From Rhodospirillales bacterium (lineage in GTDB: Bacteria > Pseudomonadota > Alphaproteobacteria > Micavibrionales > Micavibrionaceae), in assembly GCA_023898765.1 (NCBI GenBank), contig CP060238.1, positions 930,001 through 994,000 of the forward strand: a stretch of 64,000 nt of DNA, given 5' to 3'. Below, piece by piece: positions 33,344 to 42,404 of the stretch. The first letter of the stretch is position 1. Every line of letters begins with the position of its first letter. The notes under the pieces are model-generated. The model worked only from the letters and a program-made list of their open reading frames with translations, had not been told where the DNA came from and did no database searches. The translations under genes and the position numbers were made by a program.

Positions 33344-35468
33344 CGCCTCCTCTATAGACCCTTTGCTGGAGTGCCTTGTTTTCCTGACGAGCCATTTTGG
33401 ACGTGCAAAATCGGCTCCTGCTTTAACCGCAGGGCTCGCTTACGGCGAAAAAAATATGGGGCCGGAGCTTTTTTGCGAAGCGGCAGAAAAAATCAATCTT
33501 AACGTGCGGGTTGTTAAGCGTAAAAAACCCGTCAAAATCCCCGCGCCGGTTTTGCCGTCCGTGCTTATTCTCGAAAAGGACCAGGCCTGTGTGCTCTTGG
33601 GGGTGAGCAAAGACCGGAAAAAGGCGCATATCTGGTCGCCTGAAACGCGCGCTTTGCGGGATGTTTCTATGGCGGATCTGGAAAAGTCCTATAGCGGGTA
33701 TGCCATTTTCGTGCATCCAAAGCCTGAATTCTCGGACCCCGACGCGCCCCATCTGGAGGATAGCGACCGTCACTGGTTCTGGGGGCCGATAAGCGAGGCG
33801 AAATCAATTTATATGCGCGTGGCGCTGGCGGCGGTTCTTATCAACCTGTTCGGTCTTACCAGCCCGCTTTTTATTATGAATGTGTATGACCGCGTGATCC
33901 CGAATAATGCGATTGAAACGGGATGGGTTCTGGCGCTGGGGGCGCTTACGGTTTTCCTGTTTGATTTTATTATGCGCAGTTTGCGCGGCTATTTCATTGA
34001 TCTGGCGGGGCGGCGGGTCGATGTGATTGCGGCCCGGCGGATTTACGATCATCTGCTGAATATGAAGCTGGCGGATCGTCCTGCCTCGAGCGGATCTTTT
34101 GCGAATATGCTCAGGGACTTCGATTCCGTGCGCGATTTTTACACCTCGGCCACTTTGACGGCTGTTGTCGATTTGCCTTTTACCTTTTTCTTCCTTTTTG
34201 TGATCTGGCTGATCGGCGGGCCGGTTGCGCTTCTTCTCTTCGCTTTGATCGTCATTGTTTTTGTTACGGGACTTGCGCTTCAGTTTCCCCTGAAAGCGCT
34301 GGTGCGTAAATCCACAAAATCATCGGAAGCCAAGCACGGGCTTCTGGTGGAAAGCATTTACGGGCTGGAAACCATTAAGGCCACCGGAGCGGACGGACGT
34401 CTGCGGGCGCGCTATGGGGGCTATGTGGCGGAGAATGCAGGCTATGCCCAGGGCTCGCGTTTTGTGTCGGGAATGGGCGTCAACGCCGCAACGTTCCTGC
34501 AACAGATTGCCTCTATCCTGATCGTTTTAATCGGTATGTATCTGGTAAAAGATCATGTGCTTACGGTTGGAGGGCTGATTGCGTGCGTGCTTTTGGGAGG
34601 ACGGGCCATTACGCCGATCGGGCAGGTTGCCAATTTGATGAGCCGGTACCATACCGCCAAGGGCGCGCTGAAAACGCTTAACGGCATTATGGGCAAGCCC
34701 GTAGATCGTCCACCGCATAAACACTTTCTTCACCGCCCGGATCTCAAGGGCCAGATTTCTTTTCAAAAAGTTTCTTTCGCCTATCCGGGGACAAAAGGAA
34801 AGGCGCTGGATGAGGTAAGCTTTTCCATTCAGGCCGGAGAAAAGGTCGGAGTCATCGGGCGCATCGGATCGGGCAAGAGCACGATTGCCCGCCTGATGAT
34901 GGGGCTTTACGATCCTGCCGGCGGCACGATTTTGTTTGATGAAACGGACTATCAGCAGATCGATCCGGCAGATTTGCGCCGGAACATTGCCTATATCGCG
35001 CAGGATGTTGTCCTGTTCAGCGGCTCCATTCGCGACAATATCACCGCGAGCGCGCCGCATGCCTCCGAAGCCGAAATTCTGGAAGTGGCGAAGGCCGCGG
35101 GCGTGCACGATTTTATCTCCCGCCACCCGATGGGGTATGACGCGCCGGTGGGGGAACGCGGGGAAGGGCTTTCCGGTGGTCAGCGGCAATGTGTCGCGCT
35201 GGCGCGCGCGATGCTTTTAAAGCCGAATATCTATATCTGCGACGAGCCGACAAACGCCATGGATATGCAGGCCGAGGCCGTTTTTACGCGGCATATCCAG
35301 GAACAGACAAAAGACAAAACGCTGGTGCTGATTACGCACAGGCATCATCTTTTGACGCTTGTGGAGCGGCTCATTTTAATAGATCAGGGCAAGGTCGTGG
35401 CCGACGGCCCGCGGGATAAGGTAATTGAGGTTCTGAGCAAGGGCGGTATTGAGGTTCCGAAGGAATAG
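33330..35468 (+). CDS. Type I secretion ABC transporter (permease/ATPase), LapB/LssB-like
   Basis: 712 residues. The N-terminal 130 residues resemble a C39-like domain without an evident catalytic cysteine, as in exporters of RTX-type proteins that do not cleave a leader. Six membrane spans lie at about 155-440. The ATPase domain has Walker A GRIGSGKSTIARLM, Q-loop YIAQDVVLFSGSIRDN, signature LSGGQRQCVALARAM, Walker B NIYICDEPTNAMD and H-loop LITHRH. It powers export through the HlyD adaptor and the TolC-like channel encoded on each side. Confidence 0.95.
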   Translation: MSKIDASSIDPLLECLVFLTSHFGRAKSAPALTAGLAYGEKNMGPELFCEAAEKINLNVRVVKRKKPVKIPAPVLPSVLILEKDQACVLLGVSKDRKKAHIWSPETRALRDVSMADLEKSYSGYAIFVHPKPEFSDPDAPHLEDSDRHWFWGPISEAKSIYMRVALAAVLINLFGLTSPLFIMNVYDRVIPNNAIETGWVLALGALTVFLFDFIMRSLRGYFIDLAGRRVDVIAARRIYDHLLNMKLADRPASSGSFANMLRDFDSVRDFYTSATLTAVVDLPFTFFFLFVIWLIGGPVALLLFALIVIVFVTGLALQFPLKALVRKSTKSSEAKHGLLVESIYGLETIKATGADGRLRARYGGYVAENAGYAQGSRFVSGMGVNAATFLQQIASILIVLIGMYLVKDHVLTVGGLIACVLLGGRAITPIGQVANLMSRYHTAKGALKTLNGIMGKPVDRPPHKHFLHRPDLKGQISFQKVSFAYPGTKGKALDEVSFSIQAGEKVGVIGRIGSGKSTIARLMMGLYDPAGGTILFDETDYQQIDPADLRRNIAYIAQDVVLFSGSIRDNITASAPHASEAEILEVAKAAGVHDFISRHPMGYDAPVGERGEGLSGGQRQCVALARAMLLKPNIYICDEPTNAMDMQAEAVFTRHIQEQTKDKTLVLITHRHHLLTLVERLILIDQGKVVADGPRDKVIEVLSKGGIEVPKE

Positions 35469-35475
35469 AAGCGGC

Positions 35476-36786
35476 ATGACAGACGAAACAGACTTTATGG
35501 ACGAACTGGAGGCGGCGACGCGGCTGAAGCCGTCGGACAGCTCTCATTTTATGCTGCTTGCCGTGGCTTCGTTGGTGGGTGCTTTTATCGTCTGGGCCGG
35601 CTTTTCAGAAATCGAAGAACGCATTCGCGGCGGCGGGCAGGTGGTGCCGACAAGTGAAATTCAGGTGGTACAATCTCTGGAAGGCGGCATTTTGAGCGAG
35701 CTTCTTGTCAGTGAAGGGGCCGTTGTCGAAAAAGATCAGGTTTTGCTGCGGATCAGCGATGTGGCGTCCGCTTCGGAAGAGCGCGGGGTGGAGGCGCGGT
35801 CGGTCGCGCTCAAGGCCAAGCGCGCGCGGCTGAAGGCAGAGGCGGATGGAAGCGAGTTTTCTTTATCCGAAGACATTCGTAAAAAAGCACCCAAGATTGC
35901 GGAGAATGAAGAGGCTCTTTATCACTCCCGCCAGCAGGAACTCGACAATGCACAATCTATTTTGGAAGACAAGATTTCCCGTGCGAGCGCGGGGCTTGCG
36001 GAAGTGCGCGCTAAAATTGCGCGTTTGGCGGACAGTCGGACCCTCCTTCAAAAAGAGCTGACGATTACCCGTGAAATGGTCAAGAAAAGAGCCGTGCCGC
36101 AGCTTGAGGAAATCAGGCTGACACGGGAGCTGAACGATATCTCCGGCCAGATACGGGAGGCCAGTCAAAAACGCAGCGGGCTGGAGGCTGAACTCAGGGC
36201 CGCCAGGAAAGAGCGCGAAGACCAAAGGGCCAAGTTTCATACGCAGGCTTTGGGCGAACTGAACGAAGTTGAAACGAGCATTAAACAACTGGATGAAAAC
36301 CTGACCACGATTGGGGACCGGGTTTTTCGATCCGAAATTCGTTCTCCGGTGAACGGGGTGGTAAACAAAATTACGCTCAAAACGATTGGAGGTGTCGTCG
36401 AACCGGCCATGCAGCTTGTGGAGATCGTTCCATTGGACGATGAATTGAAGATCATGGCGCGCGTGCCGCCGCATGAAATTGCTTTCCTGCATCCGGGGCA
36501 GGATGTCAACGTTAAGATCACCGCTTACGATCCGCAGCGTTACGGGTCCTTAAAGGGAAATCTGGTGCGGATCGGCGCGAACAGCGTCACGGACCGTGAG
36601 GGAAACGTCTTTTTTGAAATTGAAGTGCGAACGGATAAAAACTATCTGGGCACAGAGAGAAAACCGCTTCCTATTACGCCGGGGATGGTTGCGGAAACAG
36701 AAGTCATTACGGGCAAACGCACGATTTTGGAATATTTGTTGAAACCTATCTTGCGTGCACGCGATCGCGCTTTGACGGAGAGATGA
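35476..36786 (+). CDS. HlyD-family periplasmic adaptor of the type I secretion system
   Basis: 436 residues from ATG 35476, 7 bases after the ABC gene; the frame extends back to a TTG at 35449 inside it. One membrane span (about residues 22-42) is followed by the lipoyl half-motif GGGQVVPTSEIQVVQSLEGG, a long coiled coil (about 90-270), the second lipoyl half with RSEIRSPVNGVVNKI, and the HlyD signature near the end (PGMVAETEVITGKRTILEYLLKP). The stop overlaps the next start, ATGA, so it is coupled to the cyclase. Confidence 0.95.
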   Translation: MTDETDFMDELEAATRLKPSDSSHFMLLAVASLVGAFIVWAGFSEIEERIRGGGQVVPTSEIQVVQSLEGGILSELLVSEGAVVEKDQVLLRISDVASASEERGVEARSVALKAKRARLKAEADGSEFSLSEDIRKKAPKIAENEEALYHSRQQELDNAQSILEDKISRASAGLAEVRAKIARLADSRTLLQKELTITREMVKKRAVPQLEEIRLTRELNDISGQIREASQKRSGLEAELRAARKEREDQRAKFHTQALGELNEVETSIKQLDENLTTIGDRVFRSEIRSPVNGVVNKITLKTIGGVVEPAMQLVEIVPLDDELKIMARVPPHEIAFLHPGQDVNVKITAYDPQRYGSLKGNLVRIGANSVTDREGNVFFEIEVRTDKNYLGTERKPLPITPGMVAETEVITGKRTILEYLLKPILRARDRALTER

Positions 36787-39038
36787 TAAAATTTCTCACG
36801 AATAAATGGATACATATTCTTATCCTTTTCGGGCTTTTGGGTGCCGGCGTTTATTTCAGCGGTTCCTCTCACGAACTGCGCAAGCGTCTCCAGTACGCAA
36901 CGTTCGACAGTTTTAACCGGCTGCACCCGCGCCCGCCTTCCGGTGACGTGGTCATTATAGATCTGGATGAAGAATCCCTGAAGGTCATGGGGCAATGGCC
37001 GTGGCCGCGCAGCGTGATAGCGGACATGGTCGGCACGCTTAAAGAACTGGGCGCAAAAGTCATTGCTTTCGATATTGTTTTTGCCGAGAAGGACCGCACC
37101 TCTCCTGCGCTTGTAGCGGCAACGCTCCCCGAGGAAGGGTATGACGATATTCGCCAGCGGCTGAAAGAGCTGCCGGACAACGATGAGATTTTTGCACAGG
37201 CTATCCGGGAAGCCGGAAACGTTGTAACCGGTTTTACACGCGCCCGCCCCGAAGAAACGCTGCGCCGTCCGTTTCAGACAGGCAAGCCGACCTTCCTGAT
37301 GAAAGATAAAACCCCTTTTTTCAGGGACGGGTTTTCAGTGCCCGGCGTGGCGACAAACCTGCCGGAATTTTCCTCTTCGGCGGCGGGAAACGGAAGCTTT
37401 ATGGCGACTCCGGACGTCGACGGGATTATCCGGGAAGTTTCTTTACTTGTGCGCTACCCGCCGGAGAATACCAAAGGCATTGAACCGGAGCTTTATCCCA
37501 TGCTGGGGATCGAAGCCTTGCGGGTTTATATCAATAAAAAAGCGCGTCTTGTGCTGCGCCAGCGCAAGGATAAAACGGCTCTGGATACGAATTACCTGAT
37601 TAAAATCGCCGGGCTGGACGTGCCGATCGAGAGCGATTCAAAACTCTGGGTGTATTACCGCGATATTGCGCAGGAAGAATATATTTCCGCGCAAAGGCTT
37701 TTTAATCCGGCGGAAAAAGAGCGGCTGCGCGAACGCCTGAAAGATAAAATCGTTTTCGTCGGGACAAGCGCGGAAGGGTTAAGAGATATCCGTTCCACGC
37801 CGCTGGATATTTTTGTGCCGGGCGTGGAGGTCCACGTGAATATTGTCGAGCAAATCCTGCAGGGGAAATATCTCAAACGTCCTGATATTATCGTTGGCGT
37901 GGAAGCTCTCATTATCGGTCTGGCCGGATTTTTGATTATTGTTCTGGCGCCTTTTATCAATGTGATATGGCTCGCGCTGTTTACGGCGATCTTGATGGGC
38001 GGGATGTTTCTGGGTTCGTGGGAAGCCTATACGCGCATGGGGATTTTGCTGGACCCCGTTTATCCGAGCGCGGCGCTGTCCGTTTTGTTTCTGGTGTCTT
38101 CCCTGCTCAGCTACATTCGCAGCGAATCCGAGCGGCGGCAGGTTCGCCAGGCCTTCGGCCTTTATATTTCGCCAAGCTTTATGGAGGAGTTGACGAAAAA
38201 CCCGGACAAACTGAAACTGGGCGGAGAGGTTCGGGACCTTACGGTGATGTTCACCGATATCCGGCGGTTTACAAGCATATCGGAAAATCTGACGCCGGAA
38301 GAGCTGATCCACCTGATGAACGATTTCCTGACGCCTATGTCCGACACGGTCATGGAAAATCGCGGCACGATCGATAAATATATGGGCGATGCCATGATGG
38401 CCTTCTGGAACGCGCCGCTGGATGACAAAGACCACGCGCGCCATGCCTGCATAAGCGCGCTGAAAATGAAGGAGGCGCTGGGGCCGATCAACCGGAAGCT
38501 TGAAGCGCGGGCCGAAGAAGAGGGGCGGGAGGCGCTTCTTTTGAGCGCGGGGATCGGGATTAACACAGGGCCCTGCAGCGTCGGGAATATGGGGTCCAGA
38601 CAGCGCTTCGCCTATTCGGCGCTGGGGGATGCCGTCAATCTGGCCTCCCGTCTGGAAGGGCAGACAAAAACATATGGCGTGGATATTCTGGTGGGGGAAG
38701 ACACGCGCAACGTCGTTCAGGAAATGGCTTTCATCGAACTGGACCTTTTAAAGGTGAAGGGGCGGGAAAACGCCCTGAAGGTTTTTACGCTTCTCGGGGA
38801 TGAATCCTTTGCCGGGGAAGACGGTTTCAGGCGATGGGAAACCCTTCACAACGGCATGCTTGCGGCTTACCGCGCAGGGGATTTCGATTGCGCCGCGCAG
38901 GACTTAAAGGAGGCGCGCGCAGCGGCAGACGGACAGCTTTCTTTCTATTACGATCTGTATATGGAACGTATTGTAGACCTTGTAAAAAACCCGCCCCAGG
39001 CGCCCTGGGACGGGGTTTTTGAAGCCAAGAGCAAGTGA
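36783..39038 (+). CDS. CHASE2-domain adenylate cyclase
   Basis: 751 residues. A first span near residue 10-28, then a large extracytoplasmic CHASE2 sensor domain (starting DVVIIDLDEESLKVMGQWPW, ending near residue 370), three membrane spans (about 370-450), and a class III cyclase domain. Metal-binding aspartates are Asp492 (MFTDIRRF) and Asp536 (YMGDAMMAFW), the adenine-selecting lysine is probably Lys532, and the transition-state Asn/Arg pair is in DAVNLASRLEG, so the enzyme looks active. Translational coupling to the HlyD gene (4-base overlap) is unusual and suggests a functional link between export and cAMP. Confidence 0.94.
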   Translation: MIKFLTNKWIHILILFGLLGAGVYFSGSSHELRKRLQYATFDSFNRLHPRPPSGDVVIIDLDEESLKVMGQWPWPRSVIADMVGTLKELGAKVIAFDIVFAEKDRTSPALVAATLPEEGYDDIRQRLKELPDNDEIFAQAIREAGNVVTGFTRARPEETLRRPFQTGKPTFLMKDKTPFFRDGFSVPGVATNLPEFSSSAAGNGSFMATPDVDGIIREVSLLVRYPPENTKGIEPELYPMLGIEALRVYINKKARLVLRQRKDKTALDTNYLIKIAGLDVPIESDSKLWVYYRDIAQEEYISAQRLFNPAEKERLRERLKDKIVFVGTSAEGLRDIRSTPLDIFVPGVEVHVNIVEQILQGKYLKRPDIIVGVEALIIGLAGFLIIVLAPFINVIWLALFTAILMGGMFLGSWEAYTRMGILLDPVYPSAALSVLFLVSSLLSYIRSESERRQVRQAFGLYISPSFMEELTKNPDKLKLGGEVRDLTVMFTDIRRFTSISENLTPEELIHLMNDFLTPMSDTVMENRGTIDKYMGDAMMAFWNAPLDDKDHARHACISALKMKEALGPINRKLEARAEEEGREALLLSAGIGINTGPCSVGNMGSRQRFAYSALGDAVNLASRLEGQTKTYGVDILVGEDTRNVVQEMAFIELDLLKVKGRENALKVFTLLGDESFAGEDGFRRWETLHNGMLAAYRAGDFDCAAQDLKEARAAADGQLSFYYDLYMERIVDLVKNPPQAPWDGVFEAKSK

Positions 39039-42000
39039 TTAAACGACGTACTGGAATGTTAAGGGGTTGGTATTATCAATGAGAAGCTGGTAGCCCCCAA
39101 CAGTGAACGTATCATAGCCTCCTCCTGATCCGATGGAGACAGCGCCGCCCGCCAATGTTCCAAGCGCCGTAGCAATATCTGCAGCATCATCGTTTGCATA
39201 AGGATCACCCAGTATACCATCATCAATGACAAGATCGGAGAAATCATTACTGAAATCAATCTTTAGCTCTCCCGTATCGCTGGATTTGAGCATATTGAAA
39301 ATATTTTCAACCGTCAGCGTGAGGGTGGGGCCGGGGCCCAACGCTGATCCTTGCAGGTAAATTTCTTCAATGCCGGAGATTCTTTCATAGTCGATATTGC
39401 TGAAATCAAGAGAGCTGTCAATCCTAAGCGTATCGTAACCCAGCCCGCCGTCAATATCCTGAAAGAGGGTGTTGCTGAGGAATATTTCATTGTCCCCATG
39501 GCCGCCGCGGAAGCTCAGGCCGGCAAATCCGTTATCGCTGAAATTGTCGCTGCCGCTCATGTCAACCAGATGCTGGCTGTTTGCGCTGGCGGAAACGTTT
39601 CCTGCACCGCCGTTTGCATCCAGCCCATATCCGTCCCTGACATAGTTCGTGTTTCCGACCTCACGGCCGTTTACAACGATAACCTGACCGTCTCCGAGCG
39701 TATCACTATTGATATCATAGCTGGAGATTCCGATAGCCATGTCGTCAAATCCGTCTCCGTTGGCGTCGCCGACAGAAGAAATGGAAATATCGGAGCCTGC
39801 GGCAATTCCTTCATAGCTCATTTTGAACGCCTTTGACGGATCGTTCAACTCGGCCAGAGTCATGTTGATCGGGGTATCGTCCCCAAAAACGACGTATATG
39901 TCAGCCCTCGATCCGTTTTCCACCGCGATGGCAAAATCGTCATACCCGTCCGCGTTGAAATCGCCGACACCGCCGCCACCCATGATCCTGTGGGCGTCTG
40001 TGGAGATTTCGTAGCCTGTTCCGCCTGCGTAGAGCCGGGCTGTGTCCGTGCTTTCCGTTCCGATGATCAGGTCGCTTTTTCCATCGCCGTCAAAATCACC
40101 GATGGCGGAGAGGCCGGATCCGAACTGGTCTCCCACATTTGTGCCAAAAAGGTCTGTTATTGTCGATCCGTCGCTCTTGTAAATGCTCACTTTGCCTGTA
40201 AGGCTGTTGTGGCCGCTGGCGCCAACGGCATAGTCGGATTTCCCATCGCTGTCAAAATCACCCAGCCCGATCACGGATTCGCCAAAACGGTCCCCGGCAG
40301 CGGCGCCGTTAACGCGTGTTCCGGTAAAGCCGGTGGATACGTCTTCCGTGCCTATTATGGTTCCCATGTGGCCTGTCAGAATAAAGGCGGAGCCGGTATT
40401 CGTCGCTGTTCCCGGTGCGCCGATAATCACATCGGCATAGCCGTCATTGTCTATGTCCCCGATAGCGGAAACGGAATGGCCGGCCAAGTCGGCAGGGTTT
40501 AAGCCGCCGAGTGCAATGGAATTGACGGGGTTATCCCCACTCACAATAAAGGCATTTCCTGTCGCGTTGTTTTGGCCTTGTCCGACCAGGTAGTCGTTTA
40601 CGCCGTCCCCGTTGAAATCGCCGATACCGGAGATGGCCGCATGGTCAAATCCCGTGCCCGTGCTGGGGTTTGCAAAAATCGCCAGCTCTCCCTGATCGGC
40701 ATCAACGTCCGCAAAGGAAACAATGTTCGTATCGTTCAGCGTAGAAACCAAGCCGCTCAGGTTTCCGGATGAATTCCCGTACATAATGTAGCTATGATTT
40801 TCTCCAGCGGCGGTTGAGTTGTTCGTAAACATGAAATCCGCATAGCCGTCATTATTTGCGTCCCCGACGGCGCTGATGGAATGGCCTATCTGGTTGTTAA
40901 TATTATCCACGATGTGGCTGACACCCGGACTGCCCGCTCCATTGGTCAGGTCCAAACCGGGTGTGCCGGTGCTGCTGCTACTGCTGCCACTGCTGCCGCC
41001 GCCGTTATTAATAACACTGGGTGGCGGTGGTGGCGGTGGAAGTCCCTCGCCGTGAGGGGGGCCCATGTGCGTTCCCGGCAGCGGCCCATGATTTTTGCCG
41101 CCCTCTCTGGCAGGGTCGCCATGTCGCATGTCGGCCATCGGCGCGGGCTCTTTTGCTCCCTGAACGTCCTGATGGAAAACCGGATCCTTCATCATGATCT
41201 CTTCGGCCTGCGGATCTTCGAACGTATCCTGACCGTTGTCTTCGGTCTGCGCCTCCGTGTCTGCGTCTGCCTGTGCTTCCGCATCTGCTTCCGCGTTTGC
41301 GGCTTCTTCATTATGCCCCTGCTCTTTTGCCGTATCCTGAATGGCGTTGTAGAAGGTCGGCGCGACATCGCTCAGCGATCCAAATCTTCCGCCGATATCC
41401 TGTGCTTTCAGAACACCGAGATCCTCAATCGCATTGTTGAAGCCGTTCAATTTAACAGTCTCAAACTGGACGGAAAGCGTGTGTTCACCGCTGCCATTTT
41501 TGACAACGATTGCGCCTTCGATAACGGTAATTTCGCTTTCGCCGCCGGCGTTGATGTGGCCGGCAATAATCGTCCCCCGAATACCGATAGACCCGACGGG
41601 GGTGTCAATCTGAACGTCATCGGGATCGTCGCGCCCGATCAATCCGCTGGTAAAGACGAAAACACCGCGCAGGACGGAAAGGTTGGTCGCGCCGCTTTCC
41701 GTCGAGGAGTCAAACTTGTATTCATCCACGGCCATGCGGGCGTTTTCGCTGATCGCCATGCTGGTTTCGTCTATAAAGACAATGTTGACGGCGCCTTCGC
41801 CGCTGGTTTCGATAATATCTCCCTGATAAACCGGCGTGCCGATCGTAACAGGGTCGCTTGTTCCGTCTGCGTGTGTGACGGTCGCCTCGCCTTTAACTTC
41901 TTCAATGGCTCCAACCGGGCTTTCATCCGTCGCGGAGGAATTGGCTGCGAATTGTGCGGGGGAGCGAACAAAAGAATCAACAAGCTGGGGGGTCAAAACG

Positions 42001-42245
42001 CCGCCATCGGGGGATTCGATGGCAGGCGCGGGATCTGCCAGAAAGTAGCCTTCAACCACAACGGTGGCACCGTCAGGGCTTTCTAAAACCAGATCATTTC
42101 CGTCACGGGACATATCCGCATTCGAAATAAAGCCGTTTCCGGGGACCTCAACGAGGCTTTGCCCTTCGGCTGAAATGACTTCAACAGGGCCCTCTTGTTG
42201 GCTGTTTTCTGATTGCGGCAAATCGCCGTGCGGTGTGTGTGCCAT
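39039..42245 (-). CDS. Large FecR-domain/FG-GAP repeat protein, probable type I secretion substrate
   Basis: 1068 residues, strongly acidic, no Sec signal peptide and almost no Cys. Residues about 110-265 form a FecR-like domain (VGAIEEVKGEATVTHADG ... DTPVGSIGIRGTIIAGH). A Glu/Asp- and Pro-rich linker (about 310-420, including a run of prolines and a Gly/Ser stretch) leads to at least six calcium-binding FG-GAP-type repeats (GDANNDGYADFMF, GDFNGDGVNDYLVG, GDIDNDGYADVIIG, GDFDSDGKSDYAVG, GDFDGDGKSDLIIG, GDFNADGYDDFAIA), then a region with GGLGYDTLRID before a hydrophobic C-terminal end. This is the layout of exported adhesin-like proteins with an uncleaved C-terminal secretion signal. The adjacent convergent exporter is the natural partner; function as adhesin is inference. 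Confidence 0.85.
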   Translation of the reverse strand: MAHTPHGDLPQSENSQQEGPVEVISAEGQSLVEVPGNGFISNADMSRDGNDLVLESPDGATVVVEGYFLADPAPAIESPDGGVLTPQLVDSFVRSPAQFAANSSATDESPVGAIEEVKGEATVTHADGTSDPVTIGTPVYQGDIIETSGEGAVNIVFIDETSMAISENARMAVDEYKFDSSTESGATNLSVLRGVFVFTSGLIGRDDPDDVQIDTPVGSIGIRGTIIAGHINAGGESEITVIEGAIVVKNGSGEHTLSVQFETVKLNGFNNAIEDLGVLKAQDIGGRFGSLSDVAPTFYNAIQDTAKEQGHNEEAANAEADAEAQADADTEAQTEDNGQDTFEDPQAEEIMMKDPVFHQDVQGAKEPAPMADMRHGDPAREGGKNHGPLPGTHMGPPHGEGLPPPPPPPSVINNGGGSSGSSSSSTGTPGLDLTNGAGSPGVSHIVDNINNQIGHSISAVGDANNDGYADFMFTNNSTAAGENHSYIMYGNSSGNLSGLVSTLNDTNIVSFADVDADQGELAIFANPSTGTGFDHAAISGIGDFNGDGVNDYLVGQGQNNATGNAFIVSGDNPVNSIALGGLNPADLAGHSVSAIGDIDNDGYADVIIGAPGTATNTGSAFILTGHMGTIIGTEDVSTGFTGTRVNGAAAGDRFGESVIGLGDFDSDGKSDYAVGASGHNSLTGKVSIYKSDGSTITDLFGTNVGDQFGSGLSAIGDFDGDGKSDLIIGTESTDTARLYAGGTGYEISTDAHRIMGGGGVGDFNADGYDDFAIAVENGSRADIYVVFGDDTPINMTLAELNDPSKAFKMSYEGIAAGSDISISSVGDANGDGFDDMAIGISSYDINSDTLGDGQVIVVNGREVGNTNYVRDGYGLDANGGAGNVSASANSQHLVDMSGSDNFSDNGFAGLSFRGGHGDNEIFLSNTLFQDIDGGLGYDTLRIDSSLDFSNIDYERISGIEEIYLQGSALGPGPTLTLTVENIFNMLKSSDTGELKIDFSNDFSDLVIDDGILGDPYANDDAADIATALGTLAGGAVSIGSGGGYDTFTVGGYQLLIDNTNPLTFQYVV

Positions 42246-42370
42246 GATATTTCCCCCATCTCCCCTTAAATTCTATCCCTTTAATTCCCTGATTTAACAG
42301 GGGGCTGCAGGCGTAATTGTACACCCATCCTTCCTATTTTACGGACTAATATTTAAAAGGAGCTAAAATT

Positions 42371-42388
42371 TACATAAAATTTTATGTA
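42371..42388. promoter_or_regulatory. Perfect 18-base palindrome upstream of the FG-GAP gene
   Basis: TACATAAAATTTTATGTA is a perfect palindrome about 125 bases upstream of the minus-strand start at 42245 and 17 bases beyond the stop of the EAL gene. It is the right place for an operator of the large secreted protein. It does not match the CRP consensus TGTGA-N6-TCACA. With no T-run in either direction it is a weak candidate for a terminator. Confidence 0.5.
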
Positions 42389-42404
42389 GTTTGCGACCCG
42401 GCTT

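Noticed and set aside
33330..33730. Active C39 peptidase domain in the ABC exporter
   Set aside because: No cysteine is placed as in catalytic C39 domains near the N-terminus, so leader cleavage is not expected.
39351..42086. Several long plus-strand open frames opposite the FG-GAP gene
   Set aside because: They are antisense shadows of the repeat-rich 1068-residue gene, without ribosome-binding sites or coherent domains.
42371..42388. CRP/cAMP receptor site near the cyclase island
   Set aside because: The palindrome lacks TGTGA/TCACA half-sites, so cAMP-CRP control of the FG-GAP gene is not supported by sequence.
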